From JANXQE01 sp035651635 (GTDB lineage Bacteria > Verrucomicrobiota > Verrucomicrobiia > Limisphaerales > UBA8199): a stretch of 10,176 nucleotides of DNA. The stretch covers positions 1 through 10,176 of the forward strand of contig DASRFK010000308.1 in NCBI GenBank assembly GCA_035651635.1, given 5' to 3'. Numbering within the stretch: the first letter of the stretch is position 1; every line of letters begins with the position of its first letter. This document shows, one piece after another, positions 1-6,887 of the stretch. The translations under genes and the position numbers were made by a program. Below the pieces are notes generated by a model. It saw nothing but the letters and a program-made list of their open reading frames with translations, did no database searches and was not told the DNA's origin.

Positions 1-21
1 AAAGATCAAATCGAGAGCTAA
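1..21 (+). CDS. possible 3' tail of an upstream gene
   Basis: Frame 1 reads K-D-Q-I-E-S and then stops at TAA (19-21). A strong hairpin follows 25 bases later, which is the arrangement expected at the end of a gene entering from the left. Six residues are too few to assign a family. Frame 2 is also open here, up to about 186, so this tail is only a guess from the position of the hairpin. Confidence 0.25.
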   Translation, partial: KDQIES

Positions 22-46
22 TTACCCTAAACCTAATCAAGACGGC

Positions 47-76
47 AAACCGGCAGGCACTTTTTCCTGCCGGTTT
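47..76. terminator. terminator-like hairpin
   Basis: Perfect 11-bp inverted repeat: AAACCGGCAGG at 47-57 and CCTGCCGGTTT at 66-76, with an 8-base loop rich in T. The GC core is flanked by AAA on the left and TTT on the right, so it could act in either direction. The T-run after the stem is short, so it is a weak match to a classical intrinsic terminator. Its place, between a possible upstream stop and the next gene, supports a terminator role. Confidence 0.6.
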
Positions 77-165
77 GTTCTGGGTACCCATGTAAAAGTT
101 CATACCGGCGGTTTTCGTAAGTTTTCACGCCGCCGTCCACACTTGGTTGTCACGCGGCTGTTTTA

Positions 166-1374
166 TTGTTTTCTATTCACGCTTTAAGCGCGGTATGCGC
201 AACAGGTTTCTGGCCTCAGTGGCGCGGACCAAATCGCGACGGAGTGTCGACCGAAAACGGTTTGTTGGTCTCATGGCCGGTGAAAGGCCCGCCACTCGTT
301 TGGTGCTCTACAAATGTGGGGGCCGGCTATTCGTCAGTCGCAGTAGCGGATGGCAGAGTCTTTACCATGGGAGATGGCGCGGACGAGAGCTGTGTCTATG
401 CGCTCGATGACGTCAAAGGCAAACTTCTGTGGAAAGCCCGGGTTGGCAAATCTGGCGAGGCAACGGATATCCTGGAACTCGCTCAACCCCCACGATTAAT
501 AGTGGCTTGGTCTTCGCACTAGGGCAGTTCGGTGACCTTGTTTGCGTCGACGCTGGCAGCGGCAAGGAACACTGGCGTAGAAGCCTTTTCACTGATTTTA
601 GAGGCAAGATGATGTCGGACTGGGGTTACGCGGAATCCCCACTTGTGGACGGCGACAAAATTGTCGTAACGCCCGGCGGTCCCGACGGCACGATCGTTGC
701 GCTCAATAAAAACACGGGTTCAGTAGTGTGGCGTACCAAGGATTTCAAAGACAACTGCGCTTATTGTTCAATGATCGTCGCGCAGGTAGCGGGCCAACGC
801 CAGTATATCCAACTCACGGATGCAAACGTTATTGGAATCGCAGCGTCCGATGGGAGGGTGCTATGGCATGCATCCCGTCCAGGTCAGACCGCTGTGATTC
901 CTACGCCAATCTTTTATGACGACTGGCGTTTACGTGACGTCCGCGTACGGAGCCGGGTGTAGCCTCTTACGAATTTCTGCCACGGCTGGCCAATTCAAGG
1001 CAGAAGAGGTGTACGCTAACAGGGTTATGGCCAATCACCACGGTGGTGTCGTTCGTGTCGGAGAGTTTCTCTACGGCTATTCTGAGGGAAAAGGTTGGGT
1101 GTGCCAGGAGTTTAAGACCGGCAAAGTTATGTGGGAACAACCAAATTTTGGTAAAGGGTCCATTATGGCTGCGGACCACCACCTCTATTTAAGGGGGGAG
1201 GATCGGGGAAGCGTCGTGCTCCTTGAAGCCTCTCCGCAAAGCTATCGTGCAACTGGATTTTTCGAACAGCCTTTTCGCAGCAAGCAACAGGCGTGGGCGC
1301 ACCCCATTATCGCAGGTGGCAAGCTCTATCTCCGCGACCAGGAGGTATTGCTTTGCTATAACGTTCACATGTAA
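166..1374 (+). pseudogene. PQQ-like beta-propeller repeat protein, frameshifted
   Basis: A secreted outer-membrane-assembly/PQQ-dehydrogenase-like propeller, readable only in three pieces. Piece one (frame 1, to about 460) has a hydrophobic leader and then FWPQWRGPNRDG, the usual opening of these exported proteins in Planctomycetes and Verrucomicrobia. Piece two (frame 3, about 459-920) carries GNGYPGTRSTPTI, GDLVCVDAGSGKEHW and GTIVALNKNTGSVVW, which are propeller-blade signatures. Piece three (frame 1, about 926-1374) carries GVYVTSAYGAGCSLL and ends at AHPIIAGGKLYLRDQEVLLCY, a normal family C-terminus. The shifts amount to one base lost near 455-462 and one gained near 920-927, so they cancel. 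No ATG or GTG opens frame 1; only TTG at 166 is available, giving a short leader with no basic residues, so the 5' end may also be damaged. True decay and sequencing error both fit. Its function is not specific; family members are often of unknown substrate. Confidence 0.75.
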
Positions 1375-1427
1375 ACCGTGGCATCGGCCCAGACCGTGAG
1401 CAAAGCGGAAGAGACTTGAGAATTGGC

Positions 1428-3077
1428 TTACTGTCCTGGTTGGGGTGATACCAGCGCCAGCAGGGCGGCCCGGCGATCATCGGGCAAGGCCATTCCTTGG
1501 ATCGTTGAACGAGCGGCGGAAGGCGCCAAAGACGCAATTTGTCCGAACCGGGCGTCCGATTGGGGATCCCAGGCCAGTTGCTGCAACAGAGAGTTCAGGA
1601 AAGGTTGACGCCGCGAATCTGATGCCGGCATCTGATTAAACCACTGCATGGCTGTGTCAAATTGGCCGCGTGCCCATTCGCTAAAAGCAGTGCTCCCGAC
1701 GGAGACTCCGAGTTCCGCTGGGAGCCGGTTAGCCCAGTCTATCGCTGCGGAAGGATCATTGCGCGCCATGTTTCGAGAGAGGGCCTCATACGTGTACGCT
1801 GGGAAGCTGATGTTCGTTGCCGATTGCAAGAACGAAGCAAGGCTCGCGGGATCAGAATCGGTCCATTTCCAGGAGACACTGGTGACAACCTGACGAATCG
1901 CATCGGTATCCAGACTCGCCAGCCAGTTCAAAGTGTCGGCCGATACTGTTTTGTTGGCAAACGCGTCCGGGAACCACTTGTCTGCAACCGCCATGGCTGC
2001 TTGTGAACGGGCGCTCGAGGGACTCATAGAACTGACGAGAGCGGCGGCGGAAGCAACGTCCTTCTGAGCCGCGCCCGCGGCCAGTGCCTTGATGGAGTCC
2101 GAAAGGCTCGTGCCTGTAAGATTCGCTTCGCACCAGGCTAGGGCAGCCGGGGCATCCTGCTGAGCCCAGGCTTCCACGAGTGTGGGGCTGAACTTAGCAA
2201 GCGTTGGTGCGTCACTTCCGGCCAACCAGTCTGCCGCACCGCTCAAGTTACGATCGGCCCAGCTCTTGAGGACGGTTTGTGAAAGTTTGTTGGCCAATGA
2301 CCCGTGCTGGGTTGCGGCAAATGCCAAGGCGGCAGCCGGATCTGCCTTGGCCCAAACCTCGCCGATCGTTGCGATCGCTGAGTCGGACACGGGTCCGGCG
2401 GGATTAGCCATTGTAAACTCCGCGGCGTGGCGGGGGTCGGCGGCGGCCCACGATTTGACGCCAGACATGCTGGGCCCGTAATTGTCAATTTGCCAATCGG
2501 ACATTAATCGCAAACCTGTCTCGGGGTCCGTAGCCATCAGGGTTATTGCCAACTGCCCGCGCCAATCCTTGCGTTGTGGGAAGTCTTCGCCACTGTTGAG
2601 CGCTGCGATCACGGCCGATTTATCCTGTTTCAGCCAGCTTTGAATCAGTGTGTCTGCAAGCCCTGGTGGGTATTCTTGCATTGCTGCCGTGCGGAGCGTG
2701 TCGAAGAAGTGCTTGGGCGCCAGTTCGGCCCATCGCTCGGCAACGAGCTTGGTAGCCCCGCGGTTACCGCGTGCCAGTTTGGCAAGACGCGGAAAATCAG
2801 CCGGGGCAGCCTTTTCCATTGCATCCCACCAGAACAGCCACCGTTTCACGCCGGTCGATTGGGCGAGGTCGCGCGCTAATTGTGTGGCCAGCGGCGAGTC
2901 GTCCGGTAAGCTTAATTTTTCGGGCGTAACCGGGCCCAAGGATGGTGGCGGGTGGCCAAATTCTATTTGGGCAACGTCGACGTGTTTGGCAATATTGGCG
3001 TGGCGCCAGACCAGACCGGCCGCAAGGCCTAAAAAAGCACTAGCGACTATGGCTGTTGAGGTGGTCAAAGTTCTCAT
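1428..3077 (-). CDS. membrane-anchored or secreted helical-repeat protein
   Basis: A 549-residue protein of no named family. Residues about 5-24 (TTSTAIVASAFLGLAAGLVW) form one hydrophobic helix after MRT, so it is either a signal peptide or an N-terminal anchor placing the rest outside the cytoplasm. From about residue 100 to 540 it is rich in Ala and Trp and built of helical repeats resembling TPR/HEAT-type solenoids. Units such as VWAKADPAAALAF, WADRNLSGAADW, WAQQDAPAALAW and ARNDPSAAIDW recur, with the D-P position at residues 215, 247, 278, 309 and again 410, 442, 473, a spacing of 31-32. The same motif and spacing occur in the C-terminal part of the sigma factor encoded just upstream. 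The start ATG is 14 bases past the sigma stop, with only a weak GAAAG as ribosome site, so co-transcription and possibly coupled translation are likely. A scaffold or binding partner of the sigma extension is inferred; no catalytic motif was seen. Confidence 0.85.
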   Translation of the reverse strand: MRTLTTSTAIVASAFLGLAAGLVWRHANIAKHVDVAQIEFGHPPPSLGPVTPEKLSLPDDSPLATQLARDLAQSTGVKRWLFWWDAMEKAAPADFPRLAKLARGNRGATKLVAERWAELAPKHFFDTLRTAAMQEYPPGLADTLIQSWLKQDKSAVIAALNSGEDFPQRKDWRGQLAITLMATDPETGLRLMSDWQIDNYGPSMSGVKSWAAADPRHAAEFTMANPAGPVSDSAIATIGEVWAKADPAAALAFAATQHGSLANKLSQTVLKSWADRNLSGAADWLAGSDAPTLAKFSPTLVEAWAQQDAPAALAWCEANLTGTSLSDSIKALAAGAAQKDVASAAALVSSMSPSSARSQAAMAVADKWFPDAFANKTVSADTLNWLASLDTDAIRQVVTSVSWKWTDSDPASLASFLQSATNISFPAYTYEALSRNMARNDPSAAIDWANRLPAELGVSVGSTAFSEWARGQFDTAMQWFNQMPASDSRRQPFLNSLLQQLAWDPQSDARFGQIASLAPSAARSTIQGMALPDDRRAALLALVSPQPGQ

Positions 3078-3091
3078 GGCAAGCAGTGCTT

Positions 3092-5713
3092 TCAGTTTCC
3101 CCCGGAAGGCGTGCTACTACTCAGACCGGCCTGTAGCTGCGTCTTTTGGTCGGGAGTAAACGGACCGGAGTCGATCCATTGCCGCGCAGTCGCCGGGTCC
3201 CGCAGCGCCATCATCTTTGCTACGTGTGCGGCGGTTTGGTCCCTCTCGGTAGTGTCCCCGATGCTAATGGCGGCGTCCCAGGCTTCCCGAGGACTTGACT
3301 CTGATAGAGCAAGGGCGAGGGCGCGATTGCTCTCGTCGCGTTCGGGACCCTGAGACATGGCTGAAACCCATTGTTCTGCCTGTTGCGGATCGCGCGCGGC
3401 CCAGACTGAAGCTATGGCCGCGGCGGCATCGCTGCGGGTTTGATCGGCGGGCATAGATTGAATCCAACTGACGGCGTCTTCCGGCGAGCGCTGAGCCCAG
3501 GCCTGGGCCACAGTTCCTGCGGCGGAGGCGCGGGCGGACTCCGGCAACAGCGGCAAGCGTGAAATCCATGATTGAGGATCATCCAGGTTTTCCCCGCGCA
3601 GTTGGCTGAACGCGGTTTGGAGCATGGGGCCTTGAAGTCGCGCAGGGGCTTGGCTGTAGAGGGTGTCTAGACGGCCGAGCATGGAGCCTCCATTGAAGAG
3701 GGAGCGCGCGAGTTCCTGTATTTGCTGATCGCCTTCACTGGTAGCTGGGATATCTGAAACCAGGCTCATTGCTCCTACAGGGTTTTGATGCGCCATCGCA
3801 TTGATTACCTCTTGTTTGAGCGATTTGACTGTCGGATTATCCGGTTGCGTTTTAAGCCAATCCCAAACCGTCGCTTGTTGGGAAGTGGCTCCGTTGAGGA
3901 GCGCACTGTCGATGGCCGGCAGAAGCACCGACAACGACCCGTCATTGGCATGGAGGTTCAAAAACCCCGTTGGATCGGAGTTGAGCCGATCGGCGAGGGC
4001 GTTACCCATGCCCATAATATCGTCTCGCGAAAGTTGTCCCGGATGCGCAGTGAGCCAGGTAACGGTGCCATCGAAATCGGCTCTCACGGCTGCTTCCAAA
4101 ACGCGGGCGCCGGTCGTGCTGGCAAAGTAACCCTGTTTGCCTCCAGGCGGCACGATCCCGATCTGGTCCAGTGCCGCGGCAGGATTGGCGGCTGCCAGAC
4201 CGATCAAAGCAGCTCGAATCAATTCGGCATGGTCAACTCCGTCGGGAAGCGATTTAGTCCAGGCAATCGCCGCCTGCGAATCGCCCTTTGCCCAGGCGGC
4301 AGCAACCCCGCCCAGGGCCTGGTCACGATTAGGGCCTGTCACCGCCAAGGCCCAGGTGCGGGCTTGGTCCAAGTTGGCACCTCCAAGGATTGTGAACGCT
4401 TCCAGGACCTTTTTATCCCAAAGATTTTCCGGGGCCGGCAACTGAGCGACAATGCCCGGAATGCGATCAGGAACTTTTTTGGCGATTTCGGCCAATGAAT
4501 CCCGAGCGATGCTCTCCCAACCCGCACCCGAAGCCATCAAGCCGTCTACAGCGGCAGCGGGAGACGCGACCAGCCATTCCTGGAAAAACTCGTTCCGTTC
4601 GCTAGGATCATGGCCCTTCATAAAGAACGCCATCCCACCCCTTGCATCCACCTCGACCCATTCCGATAAGAGAGCCACCCGAAACGCTCGGCGCCGGAAC
4701 GAATCCTTCAGCTCATTGATTGCATTATACAGTTGCGGCATAGCGTCTTTTCCGATCCCGTATTGTTCATGGAGTTTGCGCCACTCCGCATATAATGCGC
4801 TGTTCTCAATCAAAGTGGGCGTATTGGTAGGAACGGCCGCGATCTCCGGCCTTGTGGTTGTCACGGCTGGCGCTCGTGACGGTTCGCTGACTTTGAAGTG
4901 GTACCCGATGGGAAACGAAACCGCCGCGACCACAGCAGCGGTGACCAACAATCCTTTGGAAGTCGTCATAGCAGTAAAAAAAGAAGTGGAAGCTGCGCCG
5001 GCCGAGGCCGAACTGCCGGTTGTAGCACCGGCAAAAACGCCCGTTGCAATCGCAGCGGGAGTGGCGAGGGCTCCAATCGCAACCGCCACTGCCATAGTGA
5101 AGATTGCGGTCGGCGCAGTGCGCTTAAGCACTGATTCGACTAAACCAGTCATTTGCTCGCGCAGCATCTCGCGACCGCGCGCCAGCCGCTGCTTTACGGC
5201 ATCTTCGCTGAGCCCCAGGCTTTCAGCGACAGATCGAACCGATTGGCCTTCCCGATAGTAAAGGACCAACGGGAAACGGTAGGTCTCCGGCAGCTGGGTC
5301 AGGCAATCGCTAACCAGAGCTGCTTCTTCCGCCGTGGCGGCCAACTCATCCGGAGCGGGAGAACCGTCGACCAACTGGGGGGCGTCCTCCAAGGGAGCAT
5401 GGTTTCTTTCCCGTCGCAAGTAACCCAAGGCTACGTTTCGGGCAATCTGGCCCAGCCACGAGCGGAGCCGTTCAGGCTCGCGCAAATCGTGAATTTTGCG
5501 CCAGGCCGTGAGAAAGGCGTCCTGCGCCGCGTCCTCGCTGGCGCTGAAATCTGTCAAAATTGCATAAGCGATGCCGCAAACCATTGCCTGGTTGCGGGCT
5601 ACGATCTCGACGAATGCCCGTTTGTCGCCGCGCCGCGCTGCGTGCACGAGTTCGGCGTCCGTCGCGGTGGGCCGGGGGAGTTGCTTGTTCTTGTCGCGAT
5701 GCAGGAAAGCCAT
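3092..5713 (-). CDS. ECF sigma factor fused to membrane segments and a large helical-repeat domain
   Basis: An 873-residue protein. Residues about 20-105 match sigma-70 region 2 (DAAQDAFLTAWRKI at 61-74, then SWLGQIARNVALGYLRR), which binds core polymerase and the -10 element. Residues about 128-190 match region 4 (LPETYRFPLVLYYREG, then SVRSVAESLGLSEDAVKQRL, a helix-turn-helix for the -35 element). Two hydrophobic stretches follow: about 203-229 and 254-271, separated by a Ser/Ala/Thr-rich linker. Residues about 305-865 are helical repeats with a D/S-P-x-x-A-x-x-W motif. Prolines at 744, 776, 808 and 840 are exactly 32 apart, and earlier units sit near 448, 479 and 511. A plain ECF sigma is about 170-200 residues, so three quarters of this protein is extension. 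Sigma factors with C-terminal extensions are known in Planctomycetes and Verrucomicrobia; here the membrane segments imply a tethered sigma controlled by its own extension. If both segments span the membrane, the repeats are cytoplasmic; if only one does, they are outside. No separate anti-sigma gene is adjacent. Confidence 0.9.
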   Translation of the reverse strand: MAFLHRDKNKQLPRPTATDAELVHAARRGDKRAFVEIVARNQAMVCGIAYAILTDFSASEDAAQDAFLTAWRKIHDLREPERLRSWLGQIARNVALGYLRRERNHAPLEDAPQLVDGSPAPDELAATAEEAALVSDCLTQLPETYRFPLVLYYREGQSVRSVAESLGLSEDAVKQRLARGREMLREQMTGLVESVLKRTAPTAIFTMAVAVAIGALATPAAIATGVFAGATTGSSASAGAASTSFFTAMTTSKGLLVTAAVVAAVSFPIGYHFKVSEPSRAPAVTTTRPEIAAVPTNTPTLIENSALYAEWRKLHEQYGIGKDAMPQLYNAINELKDSFRRRAFRVALLSEWVEVDARGGMAFFMKGHDPSERNEFFQEWLVASPAAAVDGLMASGAGWESIARDSLAEIAKKVPDRIPGIVAQLPAPENLWDKKVLEAFTILGGANLDQARTWALAVTGPNRDQALGGVAAAWAKGDSQAAIAWTKSLPDGVDHAELIRAALIGLAAANPAAALDQIGIVPPGGKQGYFASTTGARVLEAAVRADFDGTVTWLTAHPGQLSRDDIMGMGNALADRLNSDPTGFLNLHANDGSLSVLLPAIDSALLNGATSQQATVWDWLKTQPDNPTVKSLKQEVINAMAHQNPVGAMSLVSDIPATSEGDQQIQELARSLFNGGSMLGRLDTLYSQAPARLQGPMLQTAFSQLRGENLDDPQSWISRLPLLPESARASAAGTVAQAWAQRSPEDAVSWIQSMPADQTRSDAAAAIASVWAARDPQQAEQWVSAMSQGPERDESNRALALALSESSPREAWDAAISIGDTTERDQTAAHVAKMMALRDPATARQWIDSGPFTPDQKTQLQAGLSSSTPSGGN

Positions 5714-5738
5714 CTTACGTTTTGTTATTAGTAAGATG
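5711..5738 (-). promoter_or_regulatory. inverted repeat enclosing the sigma-factor start codon
   Basis: CATCTTAC (5711-5718) and GTAAGATG (5731-5738) are perfect 8-bp complements around a 12-base AT-rich loop. Read on the minus strand, the second arm met is GTAAG followed by ATG, the first codon of the sigma gene. The start codon and the only purine-rich stretch before it would be paired in an mRNA hairpin. As DNA it could equally be a protein-binding palindrome. The structure is seen; any regulatory role is inferred. Confidence 0.45.
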
Positions 5739-6120
5739 CACCCAGCTGGTGATCGGTGACACGATTTTACTCAAGGACGTGCCGGAATTGGAATACTGCA
5801 CGTTCACCTGGAAGAGGAAGTCAGCGCGATCGAAACCGTTGGAGTGTCCTCATTTCGTCGCCACGCCCTCCCAACAAGAGGGTTTTCATTGATGAAGACC
5901 ATTTTGGAAGCTCGCATTGCCATGCTTTGTCCCGCTAGGATCTAACCTACGAACGTGGGCTGTCCTGCCGCGAAAAGTAGATGAACAGCCAACCTTGAGC
6001 GAGGCCGAATACATACCCGAGGAGTCTGTGACTCCGTCAGGGACCAGCTTTCAGTAAACTTTGGTTTGTGTCCAGGTTGGGAAGAATTAAGCCCGAATCC
6101 GACAGAGGATTTGCTTTTGC

Positions 6121-6129
6121 TGGGATAAT
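6121..6129 (+). promoter_or_regulatory. possible extended -10 promoter upstream of the TetR operon
   Basis: TGG followed by GATAAT fits the extended -10 pattern TGn-TATAAT with one mismatch. The first predicted operator starts four bases downstream, over the expected transcription start, which is a common place for repressor binding. No convincing -35 box lies at the right distance. Another candidate is TTGACG (6155-6160) with a weak -10 at TAATGT (6178-6183), between the two operators. Neither is certain. Confidence 0.35.
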
Positions 6130-6132
6130 AAG

Positions 6133-6146
6133 ATGAGTATGCTCAT
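6133..6146. promoter_or_regulatory. predicted TetR operator, site 1
   Basis: ATGAGTATGCTCAT has perfect 5-bp arms (ATGAG/CTCAT) around TATG, the size and symmetry typical of operators bound by TetR-family dimers. Its first 13 bases occur as an exact reverse complement at 6184-6196. It lies about 75 bases before the TetR start codon and immediately after a possible extended -10. Autorepression of the TetR operon is inferred. Confidence 0.6.
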
Positions 6147-6182
6147 TTTCCTCATTGACGCGACCGCATTGCACCAGTAATG

Positions 6183-6196
6183 TTGAGCATACTCAT
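6183..6196. promoter_or_regulatory. predicted TetR operator, site 2
   Basis: TTGAGCATACTCAT is the inverted partner of site 1; the arms TGAG/CTCA are perfect and the centre is CATA. Its centre lies 50 bp from that of site 1, close to five helical turns, and it ends 25 bases before the TetR GTG. Two matched palindromes of this quality in the leader of a TetR gene are unlikely to be chance. It could also bind a second regulator. Confidence 0.6.
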
Positions 6197-6221
6197 AATC
6201 CATGATTAACCACAATTTCTC

Positions 6222-6887
6222 GTGAAAGGAACGAAATCTTCTTCGGCATCGCCCGATAAAAAAACCTCAGGAAAGCGCAACCAGAACAAGGAACAGACCA
6301 AGAAACACATTCTGGATGCGGCGCTGGCCTTGTTTAAGCAGAAAGGTCTGGAGGGCACAACGACGAGACAAATCTCGCAGAAGGCGGGAATCGCTGAAGG
6401 CACTCTCTTCAACTACTTCAAAACAAAAGAAGATCTCGCGCTTTATTTCTTCCAAAAGGAAACCGACGACCTTATCGAGTGGTTTCATTCACAAAAGCAC
6501 TTGCAAAGAGCGTCGCTTCCGGAAAGGCTTTTCGCAATTATCCATCGGCAGCTCGAATATATTGAGCCCTACCAGGATTTCATCGGCGCGGTTTTCTTTC
6601 GGGCATTACAACCAACTTCAACACTAAGTCCGTTGCGGTTTGAATCGCAAGAGCATCGGCTCAAGTATCTTCGATTCATCCGCTCAGTTTTAGCCCGGGC
6701 CGAAGAGCAAGGTGAGATTCCTAAGATCGGGGATTTGGGTGCATATGCCTTTGGTTTATACTACATCGGCATTGTCACATATTGGCTTCAGGATCTTTCG
6801 CGAGGCAAACAAAAGACGTTGGCCTTGGTCGACCGCTCATTGTCGGTCGTGACAAAACTTCTCAAGAAAGGCCGGTGGGAGTGGTGA
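6222..6887 (+). CDS. TetR/AcrR-family transcriptional regulator
   Basis: A 221-residue protein, normal length for the family. After a basic, Lys/Ser-rich tail, residues about 24-75 form the TetR DNA-binding domain: KKHILDAALALFKQKG, then the helix-turn-helix TTTRQISQKAGIAEGTLFNYF (46-66) and KTKEDLALYFF. The rest is the helical ligand-binding and dimerisation domain, too variable to predict a ligand. The start is GTG at 6222; an in-frame TAA at 6207-6209 rules out an earlier one, and the ribosome site is weak. It is the first gene of an operon and its stop overlaps the start of the ABC1 kinase gene in GTGA. The two palindromes just upstream are its likely operators, so it probably represses its own operon until an effector binds, perhaps the substrate or product of the P450/glycosyltransferase pair. 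That last link is inference. Confidence 0.93.
   Translation: MKGTKSSSASPDKKTSGKRNQNKEQTKKHILDAALALFKQKGLEGTTTRQISQKAGIAEGTLFNYFKTKEDLALYFFQKETDDLIEWFHSQKHLQRASLPERLFAIIHRQLEYIEPYQDFIGAVFFRALQPTSTLSPLRFESQEHRLKYLRFIRSVLARAEEQGEIPKIGDLGAYAFGLYYIGIVTYWLQDLSRGKQKTLALVDRSLSVVTKLLKKGRWEW

Larger units (their letters stand above)
5714..6221. other. divergent intergenic region, no gene recognised
   Basis: This gap of 508 bases separates the minus-strand sigma operon from the plus-strand TetR operon. Reading frames in 5739-5940 are open but short, lack family motifs and continue from the antisense of the sigma gene, so they are not called. Small inverted repeats occur, for example GGAGTC-tgt-GACTCC at 6021-6035 and GGCTGT/ACAGCC around 5957-5989. 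None is followed by a T-run or resembles a tRNA or a known riboswitch. The last 100 bases hold the predicted TetR operators and promoters described separately. Confidence 0.6.

Noticed and set aside
1375..1427. Terminator between the convergent propeller and repeat-protein genes
   Set aside because: No inverted repeat of useful length or T-run was found in these 53 bases.
3785..4498. Plus-strand open frame of 237 codons
   Set aside because: Antisense to the repeat domain of the sigma gene, with no recognisable domain; long open antisense frames are common in GC-rich, Ala-rich genes.
4452..5258. Plus-strand open frame of 268 codons, Ala/Val-rich at its end
   Set aside because: It lies fully antisense to the sigma-factor gene; its Ala/Val-rich part is the reverse complement of that gene's hydrophobic segments. 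It has no family motif.
5739..5940. Short plus-strand frames that could encode a 60-110 residue protein between the two operons
   Set aside because: They begin inside the antisense of the sigma gene or at poor starts, carry no ribosome site and no family motif, and different frames are equally open.
6021..6035. GGAGTC-tgt-GACTCC hairpin as a possible terminator
   Set aside because: Stem of only 6 bp, no T-run on either side and no gene ending nearby.
6782..6883. Upstream TTG start extending the ABC1 protein by 34 residues
   Set aside because: It would lie within the TetR gene, the added residues do not resemble the family N-terminus, and the GTG at 6884 gives a normal GTGA overlap with a ribosome site.
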